Position numbers and translations under genes: made by a program | The notes under the pieces: model-generated | Told to the model about the DNA's origin: nothing | The model's input: only the letters and a program-made list of their open reading frames with translations | Databases searched by the model: none | DNA from: Pedobacter cryoconitis | GTDB lineage: Bacteria > Bacteroidota > Bacteroidia > Sphingobacteriales > Sphingobacteriaceae | Assembly (NCBI RefSeq): GCF_014207135.1 | Contig: NZ_JACHCC010000007.1 | Location: 62,001 to 126,000, forward strand | Direction: 5' to 3' | Length of the DNA stretch: 64,000 bases | Shown: piece by piece, positions 49,529 through 57,901 of the stretch | Numbering within the stretch: position 1 is the stretch's first letter | Layout: every line of letters begins with the position of its first letter

Positions 49529-50217
49529 TAATAATCACATAATAACAGGATCCGCATTTGCTTAATACTATAATTATGCATATGAATATTATACATACGT
49601 AGCTTAGTCGTATAAAGATTGGTTAACAGTTGTTCTTTTGAAATTTTTTTTCCTGAAAAATGCTTTTATAAGTGTGCTATACGTTACTTAAATAATATTC
49701 AATAGCTGGCTGGGCTCAAGAATTGTGCCGTAGATGCTATCAGGCGCTGGTTTTTCGATTTGCTTATATTAAAAACAAGTGTGGGAAAAGAAAGAAAATG
49801 AGTGTTTTTTTGTTTTAATATACTTCCTTGATAGAGAATATTTTGTTTTGTAGAATAAAGACTTTATTTAATAGAAGGATTTTTGTCTTGACTATAAGTT
49901 AATTGCAACTATAATTGTAATTTTTTTGTTTATAATTTTTTGATAAAAGATAAACTGGTGTGTTTTTCCTGAGATGCAAACTTTAAATTAATGGTAACTT
50001 GATTTTTATTTAATAATATTTTTCTCTTGTATAAAAGTGATACTGTTTTGTATAAAAAACTTAGTCTTAATCTGAACGTTCAATAGTCTGCTTTTTAAGC
50101 ATGTGTTCCAAAAAGTGTCCATATTCTCCACATATTTACTTCAATAGATTTTCCTGTAGATAATACCGAACATGGTGAGTTATTAGTAAGGATTATGCAA
50201 TTATTATTTTCAATGGT
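49507..50217. other. 711-bp intergenic region and leader of cassette B
   Basis: Very AT-rich, no convincing gene. It contains the leader module and the sigma-54-like element at 49716-49730. No TAnnTTTG box was seen on the minus strand. The far part (49800-50200) is rich in T-runs and shows nothing else that I can name. Confidence 0.5.
49716..49730 (-). promoter_or_regulatory. sigma-54-like -24/-12 element of cassette B
   Basis: The minus strand reads CGGCACAATTCTTGA, differing at one position from the cassette A element. It lies 210 bp upstream of the small-ORF start codon. The -12 part is GA rather than GC, a departure from the RpoN consensus. Confidence 0.55.
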
Positions 50218-50817
50218 TCAGTGTTCCATCTTTTCCATTTCTTTAAGATACTGGCTCAACTCGGGAAGTCCTATTTCTTTTCTGCGTTTATTGAGGTTTA
50301 ATGAGTCCTGAGTAGGAAGGGGGCTCAGTTTTTGTGTTTTTGGATTGTAACGACACTGAGTTCCATACAATTGTTTTTTACCTTGGTTAATTAATACACG
50401 ATCTTTCAGATAAGCATAATCTTCACATGATGCATTATGACGGTTAACTTCAGTGATCATCAGGGTTAGTACATTTTGTTGAAATTTGACATCATCATCA
50501 CAATGTTGTACAATAGTAAAGAATTTATTGCTTCCACTTTTGCCGACCAGCGAATAACCTGGGAATCCATATTTCTTGATCATCCGTTTAGCTTCTGCAT
50601 AATTAAAACTGTCAGTTTGTGCCCATTTTCTATCGACTGTTGCCTGATCATAAACAGATTTCTTCTTGTTATATAATTTGTCCGATTCTACACGCCATTT
50701 CTGATCTTCCTTATACATGACCTCTATCTTCTTATAGAGTGCAGAATCTATTGTAGTCTGACTGAAAGCTACTGTATAGGAGAAGGAAAGGTAAAAAAGA
50801 AGGAATATTGTTTTCAT
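50218..50817 (-). CDS. DUF6624-family secreted protein
   Basis: 199 residues from the ATG at 50815-50817, which gives a clean signal peptide (MKTIFLLFYLSFSYTVAFSQ). A start seven codons upstream is possible but less natural. Family marks: the N-terminal YKEDQKWR, then KYGFPGYSLVGKSGSNKFFTIVQHCDDD, then YAYLKDRVLINQGKKQLYGTQ. The domain is widespread in Bacteroidota and Actinobacteria and its function is unknown. It stands alone, with its own spacers on both sides. Confidence 0.8.
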   Translation of the reverse strand: MKTIFLLFYLSFSYTVAFSQTTIDSALYKKIEVMYKEDQKWRVESDKLYNKKKSVYDQATVDRKWAQTDSFNYAEAKRMIKKYGFPGYSLVGKSGSNKFFTIVQHCDDDVKFQQNVLTLMITEVNRHNASCEDYAYLKDRVLINQGKKQLYGTQCRYNPKTQKLSPLPTQDSLNLNKRRKEIGLPELSQYLKEMEKMEH

Positions 50818-50917
50818 TACATGAGATTCTACATTCAATTTAAGCTTTTTACAAAAGAGTGTTCCATTATAGATTAGAATAATTTTGTGATAGCTGAGTT
50901 AATCATGAGGAATCTAT

Positions 50918-51106
50918 TCAATCTTTGGCGTAAATGATAACATGAAGTAACAAGGTAACACCTACTCCTGCCAATAGAAGTCCCCCAATAAAAAAGAAAG
51001 TGTTGTATACACTGGGAGTCGAAAATCCGTAAGCCACGCTATATATCCCTATAGGTATCAGCACCAGGCCTAAAAGAGCCTTGAGTGCATTGATTAATCC
51101 TTTCAT
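50918..51106 (-). CDS. small two-helix membrane protein
   Basis: 62 residues with two clear hydrophobic helices (about 8-28 and 37-58). No family recognised. The composition is that of a real inner-membrane protein. It is on the same strand as the frameshifted lipoprotein gene upstream and could be transcribed with it. Confidence 0.55.
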   Translation of the reverse strand: MKGLINALKALLGLVLIPIGIYSVAYGFSTPSVYNTFFFIGGLLLAGVGVTLLLHVIIYAKD

Positions 51107-51153
51107 AGCTTATGCCCGACCATTTACAATGAATAATGAACAGTCATTAGTAG

Positions 51154-51520
51154 TTACTGCTCGTTTCGCAAAACAATTGAGATAATTTTTTTTTGGCCCT
51201 GGGTATTATAAAATCCTATATATTGCCTGTAATAGCTATCCGGAGATTGGATGCTTTCTGAATCTATATCCATACCATCTTTCGTCGTTTTATCAATGCT
51301 CAAACACTTGTTGAAGATTTTTTCTGCTTTAAAAATATCTTCCACTGTGGGTGTGAAATGAGAACTCTTTAGCTTCTAAATATAGATTTTTGCTTTCCTC
51401 TACCGGAGAAATTGTGTAGCCGACACCGTCAATAATTCCATACCTGCTCTTGCTACATCCGGCTAAGATTATGAGTGACTTAGTATTCAAATAAACCGAG
51501 TTGAAAATGGTTTTTCTCAT
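51154..51520 (-). pseudogene. lipoprotein gene broken by a single-base frameshift
   Basis: Two overlapping frames read as halves of one protein. The first half starts at 51520 (MRKTIFNSVYLN) with a lipobox LIILAGC and runs through GYTISPVEESKNLYLEAKEFSF. The second continues TPTVEDIFKAEKIFNKCL to the stop at 51154. Removing one base near 51355 joins them as ...EFSF-TPTVEDIF..., giving about 120 residues. Without the shift the first frame ends eight codons on at a stop. This is either a recent pseudogene, a sequencing error or a slippage site; the local run is only TTTC, which does not favour slippage. Function unknown. Confidence 0.65.
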
Positions 51521-51596
51521 ATGCTGTTGAATTCCTTTTTTAAGGATTAATGTGTATTGATATAAGTGGTAAATATAATTTTTTTAAATTGTTACT

Positions 51597-51896
51597 ATGT
51601 TAGATTTTTACCTGATACCGGATCATCAACGCCAGCCCGGCTACCCTGAAGAAGTAGAGTTGGAATTGGCTGGTGAACTTGATTATAAGACTTTTGGAAA
51701 TCTACAGAAGTCTGGGATAATCGGAAGTAATTATGATTACTATACTGATTTCAGGTGGGACACAGACATCATCAAACAGATCTGCCATAAAATAAATCTT
51801 AATCAGCGCTTACATCATGGAGATATTGAAAATTTGCTGGCCATTTTGAACAAGGCCAGATCACTGAATATGGGTTTGCTGGCTTATGCTGATTAA
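51597..51896 (+). CDS. small cytoplasmic hypothetical protein
   Basis: 99 residues, acidic, no signal peptide. Composition and phrases such as DFYLIPDHQRQPGYPEEVELE and YYTDFRWDTDIIKQICHKI look like a real, soluble helical protein. I do not recognise a family. It is divergent from the frameshifted lipoprotein gene. Confidence 0.65.
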   Translation: MLDFYLIPDHQRQPGYPEEVELELAGELDYKTFGNLQKSGIIGSNYDYYTDFRWDTDIIKQICHKINLNQRLHHGDIENLLAILNKARSLNMGLLAYAD

Positions 51897-52112
51897 TTTT
51901 ATTTATTTAAGTAAACCATCCTGGATGGTTTTAACTTTTATATCATTTGTTTTTCCTGATCACCCGGGAGGCTAAACCGGAGCGTCTCTTGAAATGGATA
52001 AAGTATCTTCATAAAACTCAGTCTGGAAATGAGCAAAAAAAGAAAGCAAAATGATACTGTCTTCATATGGCTGATTAATGTTTTGGGTTCTGACAGCTAT
52101 TGAGTAAATAAA

Positions 52113-52144
52113 AAAAGCCTTTCAGATTATACTGAAAGGCTTTT
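52113..52144 (-). terminator. intrinsic terminator, twin 1 (after the GNVGIGT protein gene)
   Basis: AAAAGCCTTTCAG pairs perfectly with CTGAAAGGCTTTT (13 bp, 6-nt loop), with further T residues on the minus strand. The stem also works for the plus strand. Confidence 0.88.
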
Positions 52145-52164
52145 AAAAGAATTTTAAGGAATTG

Positions 52165-53085
52165 TTATTTAGTTTGCATGAGTTTGGTCATCTGCTCTTT
52201 CAACTCATTAATCTGTTGCTGCTGTGCCTTATTCTGTTTATCAGTCTCATCTTTTTGCTGAATGAGATACAAAGTCAGTTCTTCTACCTTTTTAACAAGT
52301 AACTTATTCATCTCACCTAAATTAACCCCATCTGTTTCCACTTGCTTTGCCGATGGTAGCTCTGGTAAATGTTTATTATTATCCAGGTAGTTTTTTAATT
52401 GCGGAAGAGAAAGTAATGCATATTCTTCATTGAAAACATAATCCGGCCAGTTTGCAGTCTCTACTTTGATTGCCCGTGCCCGTATATTTCCGTTGACTGA
52501 TAGTTTATCCGTAGGGTTTGAAGTCCCAATTCCTACATTTCCAGATTTAGCAATACGCATAGCTTCCGTTCCCTGAGTCGTACCCTCCCCATTAGGGAAA
52601 AATGTAATATAACCATAAACAGAAGACCTGTTGTCTAATCTGAATTCACCGCTGCCGGCTGATGAATAAAGCAAAGCAGGATAGGTATCGTTGCCGATAG
52701 CCATCATTCCTGAATTCAAATCACTTTTAATATGTAATTTGGCAAAAGGTTTATCAGTTCCAATCCCAACATTTCCGGTGGAAGCATTATTCAGAACCAG
52801 AGGGAGTGCTTCTATAGATAGTTTCTTGAAAACATTATCCCCAAATACATCAATGTAACTCAAATTATTAGTTAAGTCGGCATTGATATACATTCTACCT
52901 TCTCCGGTTCCGTTGCCGCCACCAAGCCTGATTTCACCCTGTTTACTATTGCTGTATACCTGTAATCTGGTAATTGGATTTGCTGTACCGATACCTACAT
53001 TCCCACCAATATCGGTTAGAGCTGTTTGCGCATTAGAGATATGATATGCCATGAAAAGACATAAACTTAATAAAAGTGATTTCAT
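52165..53085 (-). CDS. secreted protein with tail-fibre-like GNVGIGT motifs and C-terminal coiled coil
   Basis: 306 residues. The signal peptide ends HISNA. Three GNVGIGTxxP motifs (near 28, 104 and 186) mark beta-strand repeats like those of phage tail fibres. The C-terminal part (IKVETANWPDYVF, KHLPELPSAKQV, VEELTLYLIQQKDE) is a common Bacteroidota ending: a short conserved region followed by a trimer-forming coiled coil (about 250-306). No intramolecular chaperone (S74) catalytic end is visible, nor a T9SS sorting domain. It is probably a trimeric surface or secreted protein. It is flanked by two almost identical terminators. Confidence 0.8.
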   Translation of the reverse strand: MKSLLLSLCLFMAYHISNAQTALTDIGGNVGIGTANPITRLQVYSNSKQGEIRLGGGNGTGEGRMYINADLTNNLSYIDVFGDNVFKKLSIEALPLVLNNASTGNVGIGTDKPFAKLHIKSDLNSGMMAIGNDTYPALLYSSAGSGEFRLDNRSSVYGYITFFPNGEGTTQGTEAMRIAKSGNVGIGTSNPTDKLSVNGNIRARAIKVETANWPDYVFNEEYALLSLPQLKNYLDNNKHLPELPSAKQVETDGVNLGEMNKLLVKKVEELTLYLIQQKDETDKQNKAQQQQINELKEQMTKLMQTK

Positions 53086-53123
53086 AAATAGCTGATTGTT
53101 AATTCGCTCTAAAACTAGACAAA

Positions 53124-53158
53124 AAAAGCCTTTCAGAACATAATTCTGAAAGGCTTTT
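53124..53158 (-). terminator. intrinsic terminator, twin 2 (after the tRNA operon)
   Basis: AAAAGCCTTTCAGAA pairs with TTCTGAAAGGCTTTT (15 bp, 5-nt loop) and is followed on the minus strand by more T residues. It shares its 13-bp core with the terminator at 52113-52144. Confidence 0.9.
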
Positions 53159-53166
53159 AAAAAGAG

Positions 53167-53249
53167 TGGGGGGAGAAGGATTCGAACCTTCGAAGTCTTG
53201 CGACAACAGAGTTACAGTCTGTCCCATTTGGCCACTCTGGTATCCCCCC
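53167..53249 (-). tRNA. tRNA-Tyr (anticodon GTA)
   Basis: 83 nt with a long variable arm, as expected for bacterial tRNA-Tyr. Acceptor GGGGGGA pairs with TCCCCCC. The anticodon loop reads ACTGTAA, and the T-arm GAAGG-TTCGAAT-CCTTC is canonical. The discriminator is A and no CCA is encoded. It is transcribed after tRNA-Ala with 43 bp between them. Confidence 0.96.
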
Positions 53250-53292
53250 GATTAAAAAATAAAGCTCCAGATTGCTCTGAAGCTTTCCTGGG

Positions 53293-53366
<74 letters not shown>

Positions 53367-53373
53367 GGGGTGG

Positions 53374-53403
53374 CAAAAGTAATTAAAAGTTTGACTGTTG
53401 CAA
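53374..53403 (-). promoter_or_regulatory. -33/-7 promoter of the tRNA-Ala-Tyr operon
   Basis: The minus strand has TTG at 53403-53401, exactly 19 bp, then TACTTTTG at 53381-53374: a full match to the Bacteroidota primary-sigma pattern TTG-N19-TAnnTTTG, 8 bp upstream of tRNA-Ala. Confidence 0.88.
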
Positions 53404-53474
53404 ATTAAATGTTGAAATAAACTATAAAAGGGCTTTGATCAATTTCAAAGCCCCAATTATTACTAGATTAATGA

Positions 53475-54878
53475 TTAATCAGGGACATAAAAAGCTATGC
53501 CTTCATTTACAAAATCACCATTCCCGATAGTAGGCTGATTATCTGGTGTAAAATAATGATCGCTGTTTCTCGAACTATAATACACATAAACAGGTGCTCT
53601 ATCTGCGCCTGCTGAAGGATAAGCATGAAATGCTATACCCTCATTTCTAAAGCTGCCATTTCCTATGGTGGGTTGATTATCCGGCGTAAAATAATGATCA
53701 CCTGATCTTGAATTATAATAAACATAAACAGGTACGGTGCCGGTGGCAGGCGCCGAGAAAGCATAAAAAGCTATGCCTTCATTTAGAAAACCACCATTTC
53801 CTATGGTAGGTTGATTATCGGGGGTGAAATAATGATCGCTGGATCTTGAATTATAATAGACATAAACAGGAACATCCCCCAATGCTTTCACTCCTTTATC
53901 TTTAAGGTATTGATTGATATATAATCTTACAGCTTCCTTCTTTGCAGGATTGGCAATCAGATCAGAAAGTGGAATAGCTCCATCTTTTACAATCTCAATC
54001 AGTGTAGCGTTTGCCGCAGTGCAAGTACTTTGCCAGTTGCTGATATTTACTTTTGTGATAGGCTTATCCAGCTCAACTTCTCCTATTACTCCTTTAGTCC
54101 CGTCTCCACCTACTGTACGGTAACTTAAAGTTTGATTAGTATTCGTTTTAGCCAGACTTTCATCATAGGTAAAATCGGCATTTAACGAGAAAAATTTGAT
54201 AAGTCCATGAGCAGCAGCTCCAGCGGTTGCCGCTTTCTTTTTATCCGAACTGGTGGTTGTAGAGCGATAATTAATCTCAAGTTTTGCACCCAGGACAATG
54301 TTACTCAATACGTGAGTTCCATAAGCAGCTACCAATTGCTGTGGAGTCATTGTGTTAATATCTGATTTAAAAGCATCTGATAAATAATTAGCTATAATCA
54401 GGTCATTTGATGCATTAACTTTAACAGATCTTTGTTTATTAATCTGTGATAGGTGAGCATAAGAATATTTGTTAGATGCTTTCATCGAATCCTTATAAGA
54501 TCCGTATACCGTTCCTCCAAAAAGTTTAAAGTCAAGAGAGCCGCTAAACTTACCGGATAAATCACGGGAATAATCTTCTGAATTTGCGCCTGACTCAATT
54601 GTAGTATACTGATCCGGGGCGATGCTATTTTCAACCCTGTCAGGGTGCTCAAGTTTTAATTTTGCGATATCAATAACTTTAAATCTTGAAGCACTTGCAT
54701 TGCCATACTCGCCTGTTGCATCGTATCCATAACCCAGTAAATCATATAGGCCATCTCCACCAGAGGCCACTTTACGGATGTTTTCAGGGTTTCCGGGCAG
54801 GTTTTTAAATTGATCTTTTTTACATCCGGCTACTGTACACAATAGTAGCATGACGAATGGAAAGTAGTTTTTCTTCAT
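53475..54878 (-). CDS. MACPF-domain lipoprotein with three DUF5648-like repeats
   Basis: 467 residues from the ATG at 54876-54878 (an in-frame ATG lies three codons upstream). The lipobox is LLLCTVAGC. The central region resembles the membrane-attack-complex/perforin fold: LLGYGYDATGEY near the start, and the signature-like YGTHVLSNIVLGAKLEI. The C-terminus carries three near-identical 40-residue units (PVYVYYNSR, SDHYFTPDNQPTIGNG, NEGIAFY) typical of DUF5648-type repeats. Bacteroidales secrete MACPF lipoproteins (BSAPs) that kill related strains; by analogy this could be a surface pore-forming toxin or defence protein. On the minus strand TTG-N19-TATATATT near 54940-54970 is an imperfect promoter. 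No immunity gene is evident. Confidence 0.82.
   Translation of the reverse strand: MKKNYFPFVMLLLCTVAGCKKDQFKNLPGNPENIRKVASGGDGLYDLLGYGYDATGEYGNASASRFKVIDIAKLKLEHPDRVENSIAPDQYTTIESGANSEDYSRDLSGKFSGSLDFKLFGGTVYGSYKDSMKASNKYSYAHLSQINKQRSVKVNASNDLIIANYLSDAFKSDINTMTPQQLVAAYGTHVLSNIVLGAKLEINYRSTTTSSDKKKAATAGAAAHGLIKFFSLNADFTYDESLAKTNTNQTLSYRTVGGDGTKGVIGEVELDKPITKVNISNWQSTCTAANATLIEIVKDGAIPLSDLIANPAKKEAVRLYINQYLKDKGVKALGDVPVYVYYNSRSSDHYFTPDNQPTIGNGGFLNEGIAFYAFSAPATGTVPVYVYYNSRSGDHYFTPDNQPTIGNGSFRNEGIAFHAYPSAGADRAPVYVYYSSRNSDHYFTPDNQPTIGNGDFVNEGIAFYVPD
53478..53876 (-). repeat. three tandem DUF5648-like units in the MACPF lipoprotein
   Basis: Three units of about 40-46 codons share DHYFTPDNQPTIGNG. 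They differ mainly in the linkers (SAPATGT, PSAGADRA). Such repeats are often found at the C-terminus of secreted hydrolases and may bind carbohydrate; this role is inferred. Confidence 0.85.
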
Positions 54879-54887
54879 GTTTGTCAA

Positions 54888-55252
54888 TGGTCTAAATATT
54901 AATTTATATGGTTTAAATTATTCGAATATATAAAATATTTATACATATTGACAACTGTAGTAATTTTTAAAATAAATTAAGGTTGTTTTATTTGGTGTTT
55001 ATAGTGTTAAATTATTAAAATTTTATTCAATAATACTTTATTGGTGTTGAAAATTGAGCTTTTTTGACTTGTATAGTGACTGTTTATTTCAGGTAACGAA
55101 CTTTAAATTAACATATTGTTAATCTATATAGGTTATCAGTGTTGTTTTAAGTCTTATGTGAAATTATTTTATTTAAACCGGTAGGAAGGAACCGGTGAAA
55201 GAATGGTTACCTTAGAGGTAATCTTTTAGCAACGTTAACTGATCAGTCAAAT
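54888..55252. other. 365-bp AT-rich spacer
   Basis: No gene seen. Near 55177-55227 are two small hairpins (ACCGGT...ACCGGT and GGTTACC...GGTAATC) which may end the minus-strand gene at 55253. The rest is AT-rich and contains the MACPF promoter region. Confidence 0.4.
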
Positions 55253-55435
55253 TTATCTCTTGATTGTTATACTTCTGCCGGTAACCAGGTTAAAAGTATA
55301 GATCCGGTATAATCCATCATCTGATATTTCAATCTTCTCTACCAACCCTGTTTTACTAAATGTATCGGTGACCATGTCGCCTTCTTTTACATCTTGTAAT
55401 ACATCCAATGGTGTGTCATTATTTAATCTGATCAT
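55253..55435 (-). CDS. small hypothetical protein
   Basis: 60 residues from the ATG at 55433-55435. The frame is open 35 codons further up, but that part would overlap the hydrolase gene and reads as low-quality sequence. The pattern LQDVKEGDMVTDTFSKTGLVEKI looks like a small SH3-like beta-barrel. No family assigned. It probably follows the hydrolase gene in one transcript (50-bp gap). Confidence 0.5.
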   Translation of the reverse strand: MIRLNNDTPLDVLQDVKEGDMVTDTFSKTGLVEKIEISDDGLYRIYTFNLVTGRSITIKR

Positions 55436-55485
55436 GGTATTTGCGGATAAAATACAAATATACACTATCCTTAAAGGATAACGGC

Positions 55486-56565
55486 TTAATGTAGCCCTTT
55501 CCTTTTGACATCGGCTAAAAATCTGATTAGATCCTGGCAAAACTTGTCAGGTTGTGCATAATGAACATTATGTTCCACTCCGGGATATTCAACCCTGGTA
55601 ATCAGGTGAGGAAATTGGTTAGTCAATGCAACATTTTCTTTTTCAAAAGGAATTGGATCATTTGCTGATACCGGGTCAAGGATAAGCATAGGAACAGTTA
55701 AATTTCTGAATATTATTTTAGGTTGAACCATGGTAATTGAGGTACCATATAGTGGAGATTTATTAGGTTTCAATACAAGGTCTCTGAATTGTTTTTCGTT
55801 TTCCATCGAGAAGAAATTTGCTAAACCCTGATAAGTAATCCAATGGTTTCCTCGTTTTTTGATAATATTCAATAACTCGGGCTGAGTTCCGCCTATCGAT
55901 TTGTCGTAAAGACTTAAATAGGCCTCCATTTCAGAATCATAACTCTTATTATAAAGACTATCAGCTTCGGCGGAAGGTACAATGGAACTGAGTTTTTTCT
56001 GAAGTATTTCATCGCTCATGCTGTGATTAAAACTGTTAAAGGCGACAGAACCACCATCTTCTAGTATCAAACCTTTTACCCTTTGTGGATAACTCTGATA
56101 AAAGGCTGCAGCAATATAACCCCCTCTGGAAAATCCACCAATCACAGCTTTATTAATTTTCAAAGAATCCATTAAAACAAGTATATCATCAGCAGAATGA
56201 TAAAGGGACACCTCATGTGCAGGTATTGGTGTTTGTCCATGCCCATAGTAATCAACAGCAATCAGATAATAACCTCCGTCAGTCAATGTTTTAGCCAGTT
56301 TTGCCAGTTCATAACTATGACTGAAACTGCCATGAGCCCAGATTAATGGCGTATCCGAAGGATTACCCCATGTTAAATAGTGCATCAGTACATTGTTAGT
56401 CTGAACATATCCGCCATGTATATTCTCAAATTCAAGATAGGCCGACTTTGCCTGCTGATACAATTTTTCTAAATTTGTCGTATCTGAATTCCTGTCATAT
56501 TGTGCAAACACGGACGTTCGCTCCGTTATGGTCATTAAACAGATCAATAATATAATTGATTTCAT
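55486..56565 (-). CDS. periplasmic or secreted alpha/beta hydrolase
   Basis: 359 residues with a signal peptide (cleavage near SVFA). The nucleophile elbow is GFSRGGY (S146), the oxyanion region WAHGSFSHSYE, and the other triad candidates are the aspartate in LILDPVSAND and the histidine in YPGVEHNVHY near the C-terminus. DYYGHGQTPIP matches the usual strand-4 loop of this fold. All catalytic positions are present. The substrate is unknown; esterase or haloperoxidase-like lipase activity are the usual options. Confidence 0.87.
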   Translation of the reverse strand: MKSIILLICLMTITERTSVFAQYDRNSDTTNLEKLYQQAKSAYLEFENIHGGYVQTNNVLMHYLTWGNPSDTPLIWAHGSFSHSYELAKLAKTLTDGGYYLIAVDYYGHGQTPIPAHEVSLYHSADDILVLMDSLKINKAVIGGFSRGGYIAAAFYQSYPQRVKGLILEDGGSVAFNSFNHSMSDEILQKKLSSIVPSAEADSLYNKSYDSEMEAYLSLYDKSIGGTQPELLNIIKKRGNHWITYQGLANFFSMENEKQFRDLVLKPNKSPLYGTSITMVQPKIIFRNLTVPMLILDPVSANDPIPFEKENVALTNQFPHLITRVEYPGVEHNVHYAQPDKFCQDLIRFLADVKRKGLH

Positions 56566-56682
56566 ATCAGGTTTACGCTTAAATAAGACCTAAAGCTAGA
56601 AATATTCAAAACCTGAACCCCTTTTTCACTAACCGCGGTCAATAACATGACGTTCAGAAGATCCCCAACAACATTTAATCCA

Positions 56683-57243
56683 ATGAAACTTAAATTAAAC
56701 AACAATTTTTTTGTGATTACCGGCGGCCCCGGATCCGGAAAAACCACCTTACTCAGCGAACTCGAAAACATGGGATACCAATGTATACCTGAAGTTGCCA
56801 GGGAAATTATTAAAGAACAAATGCGAACAGACGGAGAGGCCTTACCCTGGAAAAATAAAGAACTTTTTAAACAATTGATGCTCGATCGTTCGGTTGCGGA
56901 TTATGATGATGTAAGTATTAATAATGACCTGCCGGTTTTTTTTGACCGCGGAATATTAGACACATTAGCTTACGCGAAACTAATTCGTTCGCCACTGAAT
57001 AAGGATATGGTTCGTCGTTATGCCCAAACTTACAGATATCATCAGAAAGTTTTCCTGTTGCCGCCCTGGTTTGCTATTTATCAGACGGATGATGAACGTA
57101 AACAAACATTTGAAGAAGCTGTTCGGATTTACGAGGTTCTGAAAGAAACCTACGGTACCTATCTTTACGAAGTGATAGAGGTACCCTGTGTGTCAATTAA
57201 CAAAAGGGTAGCGTTTATTTTGGAAGAAATCAGTCAGGCATAA
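56683..57243 (+). CDS. P-loop NTPase (AAA_28-like)
   Basis: 186 residues from the ATG at 56683, which starts MKLKLNNNFFVITGGPGSGKTT; a start 12 codons upstream is less likely. The Walker A motif is GGPGSGKTT, followed by YQCIPEVAREI, FFDRGILDTLAYAKL (Walker-B-like) and the lid region TDDERKQTFEEAVRIYEVLK. This resembles the AAA_28 group, which includes the kinase part of NadR-like proteins. A nucleotide or metabolite kinase is likely; the substrate is unknown. It is divergent from the hydrolase gene. Confidence 0.85.
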   Translation: MKLKLNNNFFVITGGPGSGKTTLLSELENMGYQCIPEVAREIIKEQMRTDGEALPWKNKELFKQLMLDRSVADYDDVSINNDLPVFFDRGILDTLAYAKLIRSPLNKDMVRRYAQTYRYHQKVFLLPPWFAIYQTDDERKQTFEEAVRIYEVLKETYGTYLYEVIEVPCVSINKRVAFILEEISQA

Positions 57244-57293
57244 CCTAATTATTATCCCTGACTGATTATATAATGCACAGGCTCTGCTGTATA

Positions 57294-57749
57294 TTATTTT
57301 CTGGTCAGATTATATTCATTTCCTTCCGTTTGTTTTGTATGATCGCTACCATCATGCATCTGAATGGTCTTTTCATCAACAACACTGAACGAAGTTCCCC
57401 TGTCCATTAAATTGGTATAAGCCAGATATATTTTTTTAGCAGTGGCATCATATTTCCACTTTCCTTTACTGTCCATTGAAGGGGCGGGTTTATTGTCTGC
57501 GCCTTTGTAGACCTCTTTTAATGTAAAGCTGGAGTCAGCATTAAAAGTAACCTCGACTGCAGATTTCATTTTTCCAACTGGTACTTCACCTGTAAAGGTT
57601 CCAACGGTAAACGCTGCTGGTGTTGCAGTCGTAGTGGTGGTCGCTGTAGAATCTGTTGCCGTCTGTGCAGCATTTTTAGAGCTGTGACAAGCACTGGTTA
57701 AACTAACAACGGCAGCCAATATTGCTGCATACATGATTTTGGTGTTCAT
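57294..57749 (-). CDS. NlpE-like lipoprotein
   Basis: 151 residues from the ATG at 57747-57749 (MNTKIMYAAILAAVVSLTSAC, lipobox ending at C21). A Thr/Ala-rich linker follows. Then comes a single NlpE N-terminal-type beta-barrel (FTGEVPVGKMKSAVEVTFNADSSFTLKEVY, GKWKYDATAKKIYL). NlpE senses outer-membrane and copper stress in enterobacteria; the CxxC copper motif is not present here (CHSS follows the lipid cysteine), so a copper role is not supported. Confidence 0.8.
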   Translation of the reverse strand: MNTKIMYAAILAAVVSLTSACHSSKNAAQTATDSTATTTTTATPAAFTVGTFTGEVPVGKMKSAVEVTFNADSSFTLKEVYKGADNKPAPSMDSKGKWKYDATAKKIYLAYTNLMDRGTSFSVVDEKTIQMHDGSDHTKQTEGNEYNLTRK

Positions 57750-57888
57750 ATTAGTGTATTTATTGATCAATAGATGTTTGTGTGTTAACGTAAATGTAAC
57801 GAAATAATTACTTTCTTAGGCATAAATAATGCCAGAATGATCGCTCATGCTGTAAGCCGGGATCAAAACAGCTGTAAAGCAATTTGTC

Positions 57889-57896
57889 TATATTTG
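57889..57896 (+). promoter_or_regulatory. -7 promoter box of the sensor kinase gene
   Basis: TATATTTG matches TAnnTTTG and ends 5 bp before the ATG at 57902. If used, the mRNA would be nearly leaderless, and the in-frame ATG at 57884 would be excluded. The -33 TTG is not evident. Confidence 0.4.
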
Positions 57897-57901
57897 CCGG
57901 A

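Noticed and set aside
55436..55540. N-terminal extension of the small gene at 55253-55435
   Set aside because: It overlaps the end of the hydrolase gene and reads unlike a folded protein; the internal ATG at 55435 is preferred.
56562..56771. 69-codon minus-strand frame at the start of the P-loop NTPase gene
   Set aside because: It is antisense to the Walker A region of a clear gene.
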